NCBI RefSeq assembly: GCF_000376805.1
Contig: NZ_AQXT01000002.1
Coordinates: 1,364,001 to 1,428,000, forward strand
DNA from: Henriciella marina DSM 19595
Lineage (GTDB): Bacteria; Pseudomonadota; Alphaproteobacteria; Caulobacterales; Hyphomonadaceae
Reading direction: 5' to 3'
DNA: 64,000 nt
The translations under genes and the position numbers were made by a program. Positions 26,596 through 34,789 of the stretch are shown piece after piece. The number at the start of each line of letters is the position of its first letter. Position 1 is the stretch's first letter. The notes below the pieces were generated by a model. The model had not been told where the DNA came from, ran no database searches, and saw nothing but the letters and a program-made list of their open reading frames with translations.

Positions 26596-27048
26596 CCCCT
26601 AAGCCATCCCCGCAAAACCCATCCTGACTATCTCTTCGACATCAGTCGAGGCGAAACAAGCCTAAATGAAGCAAAACGAGCGTTCGAAATACAAACTCTG
26701 CCTATTTCTTAGCCTTCACACGGTGATCTGCCTGAGCGACAGCGGTGGCCGCGTCAGTAGCAAGAACGGCGCCGACGATGAGGGTTTTCATGACAAGTTT
26801 CATATGGGCTCTTCCGAGGTCTGGTTTGAAACAGCCGGTTATGAGCGCCGATCAGTCGACGGCAGCCAAAGGCCCTGAGGCACAGAGGACGCTTGATTGC
26901 CTGCTTCAGGATTATCGTTCGCGGCCAACCTTGCCGGCCATGTTCTTTGCCCCCTGTCACATCACCTGCCTAATCGGCACCAAGAACCCTTTGACTTCCC
27001 CAAGGTGAGGCAGAGACTTATCGATTGCGAATGATCCGGAAGGTAAAA
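26596..27048. other. Intergenic region between sulfotransferase operon and P450
   Basis: This 453-bp divergent spacer holds only the tiny minus-strand ORF at 26702-26803. Short overlapping ORFs on both strands lack ribosome sites or recognisable composition. I saw no clear hairpin terminator or repeat. Confidence 0.6.
26702..26803 (-). CDS. Tiny secreted-peptide-like ORF upstream of the sulfotransferase operon
   Basis: A 33-residue ORF beginning MKLVMKTLIVGAVLA, with two early Lys, a hydrophobic core and AVAQA as a plausible signal-peptidase site, leaving a basic tail of about 8-10 residues (DHRVKAKK). A purine-rich GGAAGAG lies 5-6 nt before the ATG. It is on the same strand as, and 106 bp ahead of, the sulfotransferases and exporter. 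It could be a real small peptide, or the surviving 5' end of a decayed secreted-protein gene. It contains no Tyr, which argues against its being a tyrosine-sulfation substrate. Confidence 0.35.
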   Translation of the reverse strand: MKLVMKTLIVGAVLATDAATAVAQADHRVKAKK

Positions 27049-28428
27049 ATGAAACTGATCAGCGACGAAATTGCCGTAGACACAGGCAAGACCACACCCG
27101 CCTTCCCGGCGATTTACCCCGAGATCGAAACCGACTTCCAGCTATGGAATCCCAACTCCTGGAAGCGCGGGCACCCGTACGAACTATACGAGCGGATGCG
27201 CAGAGAGGCGCCGGTCATGTGGTCGAAAATGCGTAGCCCAGCTTCGGGGTTCTGGTCAGTCTCAAGATATGAAGACATCAAGACTGTTGAGCTTCAACCG
27301 GGTGTTTTCTCTTCCGCGCGCGGAGGCATCAATCTCGCCGTGCCTGAGCGCAAGCACTGGAAGCCTGAAATCATGATCCGTGCCTCGATGGATAATCTGA
27401 TCAGCATGGACGAGCCCCAGCACATGCAGATGCGGATCCAGCAGAAGGATTTTTTCATTCCGGCTTACGTTGCCAAACTTCGAGAGAAGGTTCGGGCCAA
27501 AGTTGACAGCCTGTGTGATGAACTGGAGGAAAACGGCCCGGTCGTCGATTTCGTCAAACTCTTTTCAAACGAACTTCCGCTTTACACGCTTTGCGAAATG
27601 CTCGGCGTGGATGAAGCAGATCGGCCGAAAATCGTCTACTGGATGCATTATCTTGAAATGGCCAGTCAGTTTCTGTCCAATCCACTCCGAACCTTCCTCG
27701 GCGAACCGCTCTTCCCGTTCCGGTTCAAGAAAGTGGTGGAGGAAATGTTCGACTATGGCGCTCGCGTCATGGCTGACCGGCGCGCCAATCCGCGCGAAGA
27801 CCTTCTCACGGTTATCGCTCATTCGAAGCTTGATGGTGAGGACCTGCCGCAGGAATACCTCGACGGCTCCTGGTTGCTCATCATTTTCGCCGGCAACGAC
27901 ACCACCCGCAACTCGCTCTCTGGGACGATCAAGCTGATGACCGAGTTTCCTGATCAGCGGGCGATGGTTCTGGATGATCCATCCATGATCCCGCAAATGT
28001 CCGAAGAAGCCCTTCGGATGGTCTCTCCGGTCAAACACATGCGGCGCACGGCTCTGGAAGAGACCGAGATCAACGGCCAGCGCGTTGCCAGGGATGAGAA
28101 AGTCGTCATGTGGTATGGTGCGGGCAATCGGGACCCCGAAGTTTTCCCGAAACCGGACGTCTTCGACATGACGCGGGACAATGTCGGCAAGCATATCGCT
28201 TTCGGCCATGGTGTTCACAAATGTCTCGGCTCACGCGTGGCGCAAATGCAGCTGCGCGTCGCATATGAGCAATTATTCGCGCGGTTCCCGAACATAGAGT
28301 TCACGGGCGATATAAAATACGGCCCAAACGCGCTCGTCCACGCCATCTCCCGGCTGGAGGTAAATTTGTATGGGCGCGGAAATGAGCGCCCGACGCAGGT
28401 CCAGGTCAAAACGGCGCTGTCCGCCTAA
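27049..28428 (+). CDS. Cytochrome P450
   Basis: A 459-residue soluble P450. The I-helix motif AGNDTTRN supplies the oxygen-activating Thr, EEALRMVSPVKHMRR is the ExxR helix, and FGHGVHKCLGSRVAQ is the heme loop with the axial Cys. ATG 27049 is chosen because GGAAGG precedes it by 5 nt; in-frame starts at 27025 and 27031 lack this. The bacterial class suggests a sterol, terpene, fatty-acid or aromatic substrate. Its final codons and stop lie within sequence matching the inverted repeat of an IS6-family element (28413 onward), so the native C-terminus may have been replaced. Confidence 0.93.
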   Translation: MKLISDEIAVDTGKTTPAFPAIYPEIETDFQLWNPNSWKRGHPYELYERMRREAPVMWSKMRSPASGFWSVSRYEDIKTVELQPGVFSSARGGINLAVPERKHWKPEIMIRASMDNLISMDEPQHMQMRIQQKDFFIPAYVAKLREKVRAKVDSLCDELEENGPVVDFVKLFSNELPLYTLCEMLGVDEADRPKIVYWMHYLEMASQFLSNPLRTFLGEPLFPFRFKKVVEEMFDYGARVMADRRANPREDLLTVIAHSKLDGEDLPQEYLDGSWLLIIFAGNDTTRNSLSGTIKLMTEFPDQRAMVLDDPSMIPQMSEEALRMVSPVKHMRRTALEETEINGQRVARDEKVVMWYGAGNRDPEVFPKPDVFDMTRDNVGKHIAFGHGVHKCLGSRVAQMQLRVAYEQLFARFPNIEFTGDIKYGPNALVHAISRLEVNLYGRGNERPTQVQVKTALSA

Positions 28429-28600
28429 TGCGAGCCCGTCTCCAGCATCTTTAAGCGGCCTCGCCCTATCCAGCCAGAAGCTGGTACCATTCCTGAAGAT
28501 CAGCCTCACCTTGTGATTCGAAGGTCTGGCGGCGATTGACGTGGCGGTCGAGATTGAGTGCTTGTGAAACGGGACATGGATCGAAGTGATCAACCCACTT
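28413..28600 (-). mobile_element. Decayed IS6-family element, terminal fragment
   Basis: About 190 bp align by eye with the left end of the three IS copies at 55960, 57542 and 62704. It includes GGCGCTGTCCG for the GGTGCTGTCAG inverted repeat, TAATGCGA..CCCGTCTCCAGC, the CGCCCTATCCAGCCA transposase C-terminus, and AGGTCTGGCGGCGATTGACG. The rest of the element, including the other inverted repeat, is gone, and the transposase frame is broken. The 110 bp from here to 28709 hold nothing else I can name. Confidence 0.75.
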
Positions 28601-28709
28601 CCTCACGCTTCCGTATCAGATGTTGCTCCCCAGCTCATGGACGAATTTGACATTTTTGTAACGTCACCACAAATCTACGCCTTTAAGGAAGATGGAGAGC
28701 GCCTGAGAC

Positions 28710-30428
28710 ATGGGCCGCGCCATTTATGAGGGGTATTTAGTGCGAAGACGATTGGCGACTTTTGGAACGCTAACTGAAGCCCTTGATTATGCTGCACTTG
28801 GCAGCGGTGAACTGACCTTCAACACGCCCCATGGCGAAATAGAAAGTCTGCTTTCATACACCGCATTGCGGGAGCAGGCGCGGGACTTTGCCAAATCCTT
28901 AGCGGGCGAATATCCCCGGGGCGCACATATCGGCCTGGTTGCGGAGACCACTCCAGATTTCGTCATCGCTTTCATGGCATGCCAATATGCCGGTCTTGTA
29001 CCAGCACCGGTTAGTCTGCCGCCTTCTTTTGGGGGGAAAGAAACGTATCAGGTGCGCTTCAAGCGTATGCGCGAGGCGGCTTCTCTGACGGCTACCCTAG
29101 CCCCGTCCCATCTTTTCTCAATTTATGATGCTTGCGTTGAAGACGACCAATCCATTCGGCCCATCAAGGCTTCCGGGTGGTCTGATCAGCCTGATGGGCC
29201 ACTTAGGCCCTGGAGCGCTGATAGCCCATGCTACATCCAGTTTTCTTCCGGCAGCACCTCGGAGCCAAAAGGGATCTACGCGACCCAGGCCAGCGTTGTT
29301 GCGAACTGCCAGGCCATAACGCGCCATGGCTTACAGGTAAGCGATGGTGATCGGGCCGTATCCTGGCTGCCACTTTATCACGATATGGGCCTGGTCGGTT
29401 TCTTCATCGCCCCGCTGATGTCTCAGCTGTCGGTGGACTATCTCAAAACATCTGACTTTGCTCGCAGACCAATCTCCTGGCTGAAACTTATCAGCCAGCG
29501 CCGCGCCACACTCTCCTATAGCCCAAGCTTCGGCTTCGATCTCTGCGCTCGGCGTTATCGCGGGGAAGAGCTCGATCTTTCCAGCTGGCGCGCAGCCGGT
29601 ATTGGCGGAGACATGGTGCAGGAAAAAATTCTTGAGACCTTTGCCGAGACCTTTTCGAACGTCGGCTTTGATGCCGCTTCATTTGTTGCAAGCTATGGTC
29701 TCGCCGAAGCCACGTTGGCGGTGTCTTTCGCGCCACTTGGCGAAGGATGCCGGCGCGACCGTGTGGACGCCGTCGCTCTTCGCTTTGATGACGAGATTCG
29801 CAGCGCATCGCCCAACCGTGAAGCCGAAAAGGTCCGTGACTTTGTGCTGTGCGGAAAGCCCATTCCGGGCCATGACGTCCGTATTCGATCCGCCAGCGGC
29901 GAAAGCCTGAAAGACCGCAAGATCGGCTCGATCGAAGTTCGCGGCCCCAGCATAGCTGCAGGCCTCTATCGGGCCGGCACTGGCGTCATTCCTCTCACAG
30001 ATGAAGATGGCTGGCTCGATACCGGCGATCTTGGCTACTGGCTCGACGGGCAACTCGTTTTGACCGGCCGCTGGAAAGATCTCATCATCATCAATGGCCG
30101 CAATGTCTGGCCGCAGGATGTCGAATGGTCCGTCCAGGAATCTTCGGACGGCAAAATATCCCGCTGTGTCGTTTTCGACGCCTCACAACTTGTGATCGGC
30201 GACCGCATCGTTCTGTTGGCAGAATTTCGCGGCCGCGACGAAAATGATCGCGAAACGCTTCGCCGGGATATTGCAAGCGCTGCCCGCACCACAACCGGCG
30301 CGCCGGTAGAAGTCGTGCTGGTTCCGCCCCGGACCTTGCCCGTAACCAGCTCAGGGAAGCTCAGCCGGTCCGCCGCGCGGACGAAGTTCCTGGATCACGG
30401 GTTCGAAGTCGCGCCCGCCGAAACCTGA
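28710..30428 (+). CDS. Fatty-acyl-AMP ligase / acyl-ACP synthetase (ceramide locus)
   Basis: A 572-residue adenylate-forming enzyme. YIQFSSGSTSEPKGI is the P-loop A3 motif, VASYGLAEATLAV the A5 block, GWLDTGDLGYWLDGQLVLTGRWKDLIIINGRNVWPQDVE the A7-A8 region, and SSGKLSR near the end carries the catalytic Lys. The GRWKDLIIINGRN form is typical of FadD32/FAAL ligases that load ACP rather than CoA. It may start at ATG 28710, or at GTG 28740, which has GAGGGG 6 nt upstream. As first gene of the spt operon it corresponds to the acyl-ACP synthetase of the Caulobacter ceramide locus. Confidence 0.88.
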   Translation: MGRAIYEGYLVRRRLATFGTLTEALDYAALGSGELTFNTPHGEIESLLSYTALREQARDFAKSLAGEYPRGAHIGLVAETTPDFVIAFMACQYAGLVPAPVSLPPSFGGKETYQVRFKRMREAASLTATLAPSHLFSIYDACVEDDQSIRPIKASGWSDQPDGPLRPWSADSPCYIQFSSGSTSEPKGIYATQASVVANCQAITRHGLQVSDGDRAVSWLPLYHDMGLVGFFIAPLMSQLSVDYLKTSDFARRPISWLKLISQRRATLSYSPSFGFDLCARRYRGEELDLSSWRAAGIGGDMVQEKILETFAETFSNVGFDAASFVASYGLAEATLAVSFAPLGEGCRRDRVDAVALRFDDEIRSASPNREAEKVRDFVLCGKPIPGHDVRIRSASGESLKDRKIGSIEVRGPSIAAGLYRAGTGVIPLTDEDGWLDTGDLGYWLDGQLVLTGRWKDLIIINGRNVWPQDVEWSVQESSDGKISRCVVFDASQLVIGDRIVLLAEFRGRDENDRETLRRDIASAARTTTGAPVEVVLVPPRTLPVTSSGKLSRSAARTKFLDHGFEVAPAET

Positions 30429-30439
30429 TACGCGGCCTC

Positions 30440-31366
30440 ATGCAGACAATCGCCATCACCGGCGCGACTGGATTCGCTGGTCGCGCTCTTGTCGAGAGGC
30501 TGGCCGGAGCGCCCCATCGTTACGGCCTGCGGTGCCTTGTACGCAGGAAGAAGGGTCGCGCACCAAGCAAAGCGGCGGGGATTGAATGGGTGCCGGGCGA
30601 CGTGACCGACCGGAATGATCTCGAGGCCCTCGTGGCCGGAGCGGACACAGTGGTTCATCTGGCGGGACTGACACGCGCGCTCAACGCCGATGAGTTTCAC
30701 ACGACCAATACCCGCTCTACTGCAATGCTCGTATCTGCCGCCAGACGTGCAGGCGTGCGGACGTTTCTCCTCGTCTCATCGCTGGCTGCGAGCCGCCCCG
30801 ATGTCTCACCATATGCCTGGTCCAAGGCGCTCGGCGAGACAGCTGCGCAGGCGCTTGCCGGGGACATGAAGCTCATCATTCTTCGCCCATCCGCAGTCCT
30901 CGGCCCGGCCGACAGCGCAACGCGAGATGTCATGCAACTTCTGAAACGAGGCTGGCTCCCCTGCCCAGGCGGTGCCCGCGGCACCGCGTTCTCGTGGATC
31001 GACGTCGACGACCTTGCGCGATTTACAATACAGTTGATTGAGTCGCCCCCCGATGGGCAGCGACTGGACGTCTCCCCCTATAGCGGCCGGTCAGCTAGCT
31101 GGGCAGATATCGCAGCTGCTGGCGAGGAGGCGGGCGGACGCACGGTGACGTGTATAGGGCTGTCCGCGCCGCTCATCAGATTTGCAGGCCTTTGTGCCAG
31201 TCTGGTGTCAAAAGTCACCCGCAAGCCCTTGATCCTGTCTAAAGGTAAGGCAAATGAGCTTCTTCAGGACGAATGGCTGAGCGATACGCCTGTGGATGTG
31301 CCCTCCCCATTGCACGAAACGCTCAGTCGCTGTTTCTTGCAAATGGGCGAAAACAGGCCGACATGA
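30440..31366 (+). CDS. NAD-dependent epimerase/dehydratase-family reductase (CerR-like)
   Basis: A 308-residue extended SDR. IAITGATGFAGRALVERL at the N-terminus binds the dinucleotide and VSPYAWSKALGE holds the Tyr-xxx-Lys. Between the acyl-ACP ligase and the ACP-spt pair it occupies the position of the 3-ketosphinganine or 3-oxoceramide reductase (CerR) in Caulobacter. That assignment comes from synteny; the sequence alone shows only the SDR fold. It begins 12 bp after the ligase. Confidence 0.8.
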   Translation: MQTIAITGATGFAGRALVERLAGAPHRYGLRCLVRRKKGRAPSKAAGIEWVPGDVTDRNDLEALVAGADTVVHLAGLTRALNADEFHTTNTRSTAMLVSAARRAGVRTFLLVSSLAASRPDVSPYAWSKALGETAAQALAGDMKLIILRPSAVLGPADSATRDVMQLLKRGWLPCPGGARGTAFSWIDVDDLARFTIQLIESPPDGQRLDVSPYSGRSASWADIAAAGEEAGGRTVTCIGLSAPLIRFAGLCASLVSKVTRKPLILSKGKANELLQDEWLSDTPVDVPSPLHETLSRCFLQMGENRPT

Positions 31367-31405
31367 AGTCGATCGAAGGGCAATGACATATATGAGGGAG
31401 CCAGC

Positions 31406-31675
31406 GTGAACCACACTGGGGTCAAAGTCAGCACGAGGAAGGCAGACATCATTTCGCGTATCCGCGAAGCTATGGCGCCATTCCTGCCGTCCGACGCAAT
31501 CATTACCGAGGACATGAAAATCGGATCCGATATCGAGATCGATTCGGTCGAAGTGTTCGACATGGTGATGGAGCTTGAGGAGTTCTACGACATCAGCCTG
31601 CCTATGGAGACCACATCGGAGATCCAGACAATCGGCGACCTTGCAGACGCCGTGGAGCAACAGCTTGATGTTTGA
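31406..31675 (+). CDS. Acyl carrier protein dedicated to sphingolipid synthesis
   Basis: An 89-residue acidic protein. IEIDSVEVFDMVMELEEFYDI contains the Asp-Ser-(Val) attachment site for 4'-phosphopantetheine. The start is GTG 31406, with GAGGGAG 6 nt upstream. It overlaps the serine palmitoyltransferase gene by 8 bp, which argues that it carries the acyl group used by that enzyme, as AcpR does in Caulobacter. The usual DSL motif is DSV here. Confidence 0.9.
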   Translation: MNHTGVKVSTRKADIISRIREAMAPFLPSDAIITEDMKIGSDIEIDSVEVFDMVMELEEFYDISLPMETTSEIQTIGDLADAVEQQLDV

Positions 31676-32867
31676 TGAGATCAAAAATGCGCCCTCGATC
31701 TTCAGCAAGTTCGACGCCCTTTCCGCACGCCGGGAAGCGGTCATGTCAGCGGGCGAGCAGCCTTTTGGCCTTCGCTTTGACGAAGTCATCTCTGCCACCC
31801 ATGCGCGCATCGGCGACAAGGAAATCCTGCTCGCCGGGTCAAACAACTATCTGGGCCTGACATATTCAGAGCCATGCCTGGATGCCGCGCATCGCGCCCT
31901 CGAAACACATGGCACAGCGACAACGGGCAGCCGGCTCGCCAATGGCACCTATGGCCTGCATGAGGCGCTCGAACGTGAGCTCGCGGACTATTTCGGTGCC
32001 GCCTCCGCACTTATCTTTACGACCGGGTATCAAGCCAATCTAGCAGCGATTAGCGCGCTGGCGGGCAAGGGCGATCATCTCCTGATCGATGCCGATAGCC
32101 ATGCCTGCATCTATGATGCCTGCCGCCTGAGCGAAGCGACAACAATCCGTTTCCGGCACAACGACCCTGAAAATCTCGAGCGCCGACTGGCGAGATTGCC
32201 CGAGGATGGCGCGCGTCTGGTTGTCGTGGAAGGGCTTTATTCAATGCTGGGCGATGTCGCCCCGCTGGACGAATTCGTCGACGTCGCCCACCGCAATGGC
32301 GCCTATCTCTATGTCGACGAGGCCCATTCCGTCGGCTGTTACGGCGAAGAAGGCCGCGGCGTCGCCGCAGCGCAGGGCGTTCTGGACAAGATCGATTTCC
32401 TGTCCGGTACGTTCTCCAAGAGCTTCGCTTCGATTGGCGGATTTTGCGTCTCGCGCCATGACGCCTTTGAGGTCATCCGTCTGATGAGCCGGCCCTATCT
32501 CTTCACAGCGTCCGGGTCTCCGTCGAATGTCGCCGTGGCCCACGCGGCGCTGAATGAGATCAGAACGCGTGAAGAGCTGAGGACCAATCTCTGGGCTCGC
32601 GCGAACCAGCTACATGCGGGGCTCAAAGACCTTGGGTTCGAACCAGCTTCGGCGCCGGGCCCCGTGATCGCCCTGCCCCGGCCAGATCAGGAAACCGCAA
32701 TCGCGCAATGGAATGAGCTGCTGCGTGACGGGATTTATGTGAACCTCGCCATTCCTCCAGCGACGCCGCAAGCCATGTCGCTATTGCGGCTCAGCGTATC
32801 TGCGGCACATTCCGAAGCCGATATTTCGCAGATCATTGAGGCTTTTGCCCGCCTCGAACGCGCCTAA
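31668..32867 (+). CDS. spt: Serine palmitoyltransferase (alpha-oxoamine synthase)
   Basis: A 399-residue PLP enzyme. GSNNYLGLTYSEP and GTATTGSRLANGTYGLHEALE are alpha-oxoamine-synthase blocks; YVDEAHSVGCYGEEGRG carries the PLP Asp, and GTFSKSFASIGGF the Schiff-base Lys. It condenses L-serine with an acyl thioester to 3-ketosphinganine, the first step of ceramide synthesis. KBL and BioF are relatives, but the overlap with an ACP gene and the neighbouring acyl-ACP ligase favour Spt. ATG 31668 lies inside the ACP gene; a longer frame start at 31575 is only read-through of that gene. Confidence 0.9.
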   Translation: MFDEIKNAPSIFSKFDALSARREAVMSAGEQPFGLRFDEVISATHARIGDKEILLAGSNNYLGLTYSEPCLDAAHRALETHGTATTGSRLANGTYGLHEALERELADYFGAASALIFTTGYQANLAAISALAGKGDHLLIDADSHACIYDACRLSEATTIRFRHNDPENLERRLARLPEDGARLVVVEGLYSMLGDVAPLDEFVDVAHRNGAYLYVDEAHSVGCYGEEGRGVAAAQGVLDKIDFLSGTFSKSFASIGGFCVSRHDAFEVIRLMSRPYLFTASGSPSNVAVAHAALNEIRTREELRTNLWARANQLHAGLKDLGFEPASAPGPVIALPRPDQETAIAQWNELLRDGIYVNLAIPPATPQAMSLLRLSVSAAHSEADISQIIEAFARLERA

Positions 32868-32879
32868 AGCCAGCCCAGC

Positions 32880-33818
32880 TTAGCGCAGGGCCCGCGCACA
32901 AAAGAGCTTCCAGGCCAGAACAGGCGAATGCAGGACCGGATGACGTCGCTCATTCTCGGTAACCTTGATCCGCGCTGTCGAGTGGCCCTCGATCTTTTCG
33001 AGAATATAGTCGAGCCCAGCATCGAAGGTGAAAGCCGCCTTCAGGACCCGGATTGCCGCCATGACCTTGCCGACGACCCGCCGCGCGGCCCAGCGAAGCC
33101 GCGCTATCTGCCTGCCGAACCAGCTGGTCTGCGCGATCGCAGCTTTCCGTGTCTCCTGTCCAACGCCGAAAATAGCGTCTGTCATTGCGGCATAGCGCCT
33201 GTCAAAACAGGCGACCAGCTCGCGCGAACGCGCCAGCGGTGCTTCGGGGCGGAGTTCTGTGCGATAGCTCTCACAAAATCCGCGTGCCCAGATATCATCA
33301 ATCTCGGTATACGAGCGTAGAAGAGGTAATGTTTCCCGGGCAAGGTGAAAGCAGGCGCTCGCCAGTGTATCGAGCAGTCTTTCGTAGCGCGCATCGGTGT
33401 CGGCCCGGATAAGGACGGGCTGAGCAAAACGTCCCCAGAGCATCGACTCGAATGCGCCGCCAGATGTCCGCCGGAGGAAGGCCCGCTCGCTCATCACGGC
33501 ATACTTGCATCGCAGCAACTCGCCGGTCTCCGTACGTATTTCCAGGTAATGGACGCTTGGCGGGACCAGAATGCTCGCAAGCTGCTTGAGGCCGCGCCCA
33601 TGGACATCGCGGTAGGCGTCCACCAGCACATAAAAATCGAGCATTTTGGTGGGCAAATCCCCCTCACGGCGTGAGGACCCATAGTAGAGGAACGCCCTGA
33701 CACAGCCGCCATGTCTGGCCTGAATGGCGTCAGCCATTTGTGCCGCGGCTGGCGGCAGGACTTCCTGCTCTTGCCTTATCAGCCATTTCAGCGCGGGCCG
33801 GACTTCAGTCTCGTTCAT
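32880..33818 (-). CDS. Tam41-like nucleotidyltransferase, candidate lipid cytidylyltransferase
   Basis: A 312-residue protein. FLYYGSSRREGDLPTKMLDFYVLVDAY (about 43-69) has the nucleotidyltransferase Gly-Ser and a downstream metal-binding Asp. The spacing resembles Tam41, the mitochondrial CDP-diacylglycerol synthase; this is a similarity read by eye. It is the last gene of the four-gene minus operon and starts by an ATGA overlap with the lipid kinase. A kinase followed by a Tam41-like enzyme suggests phosphorylated ceramide is activated to a CDP-lipid. That pathway is inference. Confidence 0.6.
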   Translation of the reverse strand: MNETEVRPALKWLIRQEQEVLPPAAAQMADAIQARHGGCVRAFLYYGSSRREGDLPTKMLDFYVLVDAYRDVHGRGLKQLASILVPPSVHYLEIRTETGELLRCKYAVMSERAFLRRTSGGAFESMLWGRFAQPVLIRADTDARYERLLDTLASACFHLARETLPLLRSYTEIDDIWARGFCESYRTELRPEAPLARSRELVACFDRRYAAMTDAIFGVGQETRKAAIAQTSWFGRQIARLRWAARRVVGKVMAAIRVLKAAFTFDAGLDYILEKIEGHSTARIKVTENERRHPVLHSPVLAWKLFCARALR

Positions 33819-34789
33819 CGTAACCACTGGATTTCTTCAGTCGTCTTTACACGGACAGACGCGGGCCGGTCCAGCGCAAGGAGCTCCCCGTCCAACATGA
33901 GGGGGCTGTCGACGGTAAAATTAAGCGACGAGGAGGCAAAGCTGCGATAGCCGCGCCCCTGCAGCGCTGGAAGACCCCAGCCGGACGCGACCCGCAGAAG
34001 TGCCCGGCGCAAACCCGCCAGCGGCCATGGGGCATAAGTCACATTCAACCCGCCTTTTCCATCATCGCCCCAGAATGGCGACAGGCCCAGCGAAAGCCGG
34101 TCGAGCGTCGAGGCGAGCAGGAAACCATGCTCGCCGTCTGGTAGCTCCGCATGCCTTTCGCCCGCCGAAAGGCGGGATGGCCGCAGCAGCGGCTGCCCAT
34201 CCTCTGCCAGAAAATGGTAGGGCCGTGCAGCAAGCCTTACGAGGGACGACGCAATCGCTAACGGGCCGCGCTGACCTTCGCCGAACATATGCTGCTGAAC
34301 GTGGTCCATAGCCAGCGCCAGCGCGCCGGTGGAGAGCAGAAATCCCACCTGTGGACGAGGCAATCCGCCGCCTTCGACAATCAGGGCTGTCTGCCGGGTC
34401 AGGCTCTGTTGTTGGTCGTCTGGCCCCGGGGCCGCAGCAGCAAGGCGCGCCAAGTCGTCCAAGCTGGTTTTGCGGAGGCCGAGCCGCTCATGCGCGAGAT
34501 TGGTGCTGCCGCCGGGCAGGATACCAAATTTGAGCCGGGAGAGGCAATCAGGGTCGAAAGCGTAACAGGCGGTAAGGACCGCCAGCACCGTCCCATCGCC
34601 GCCCTCAATGAGGAAGGTGTCTCGCCCCTTGCGTAAGACGTTTCCAATTGCCTCATCAAATGCCGGTGCAGCTTCGAACTGGACAAGCGGCAGGGATGGG
34701 TCGCGGCGCGCCAGCACTTCCAGCCTTGAGCCCTTGCGGGAAACGAGATGGCTGCGCTGGTTGACGACAAGGGCGGCACCGCCCTTCAC
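33815..34789 (-). CDS. Diacylglycerol-kinase-family lipid kinase, probable ceramide kinase
   Basis: A 324-residue protein. FLIEGGDGTVLAVLTA (about 59-74) is the GGDGT nucleotide-binding motif; FGILPGGSTNLAHERLG is the second conserved block. GTG 34789 overlaps the LptG-like stop (GTGA). A lipid kinase beside the ceramide operon matches the ceramide kinase reported in the Caulobacter locus. A diacylglycerol substrate cannot be excluded from sequence. Confidence 0.75.
   Translation of the reverse strand: MKGGAALVVNQRSHLVSRKGSRLEVLARRDPSLPLVQFEAAPAFDEAIGNVLRKGRDTFLIEGGDGTVLAVLTACYAFDPDCLSRLKFGILPGGSTNLAHERLGLRKTSLDDLARLAAAAPGPDDQQQSLTRQTALIVEGGGLPRPQVGFLLSTGALALAMDHVQQHMFGEGQRGPLAIASSLVRLAARPYHFLAEDGQPLLRPSRLSAGERHAELPDGEHGFLLASTLDRLSLGLSPFWGDDGKGGLNVTYAPWPLAGLRRALLRVASGWGLPALQGRGYRSFASSSLNFTVDSPLMLDGELLALDRPASVRVKTTEEIQWLR

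Noticed and set aside
26745-27008. Overlapping short frames on both strands ahead of the P450
   Set aside because: None has a ribosome site or recognisable sequence. Only the minus-strand frame at 26702-26803 was kept, at low confidence.
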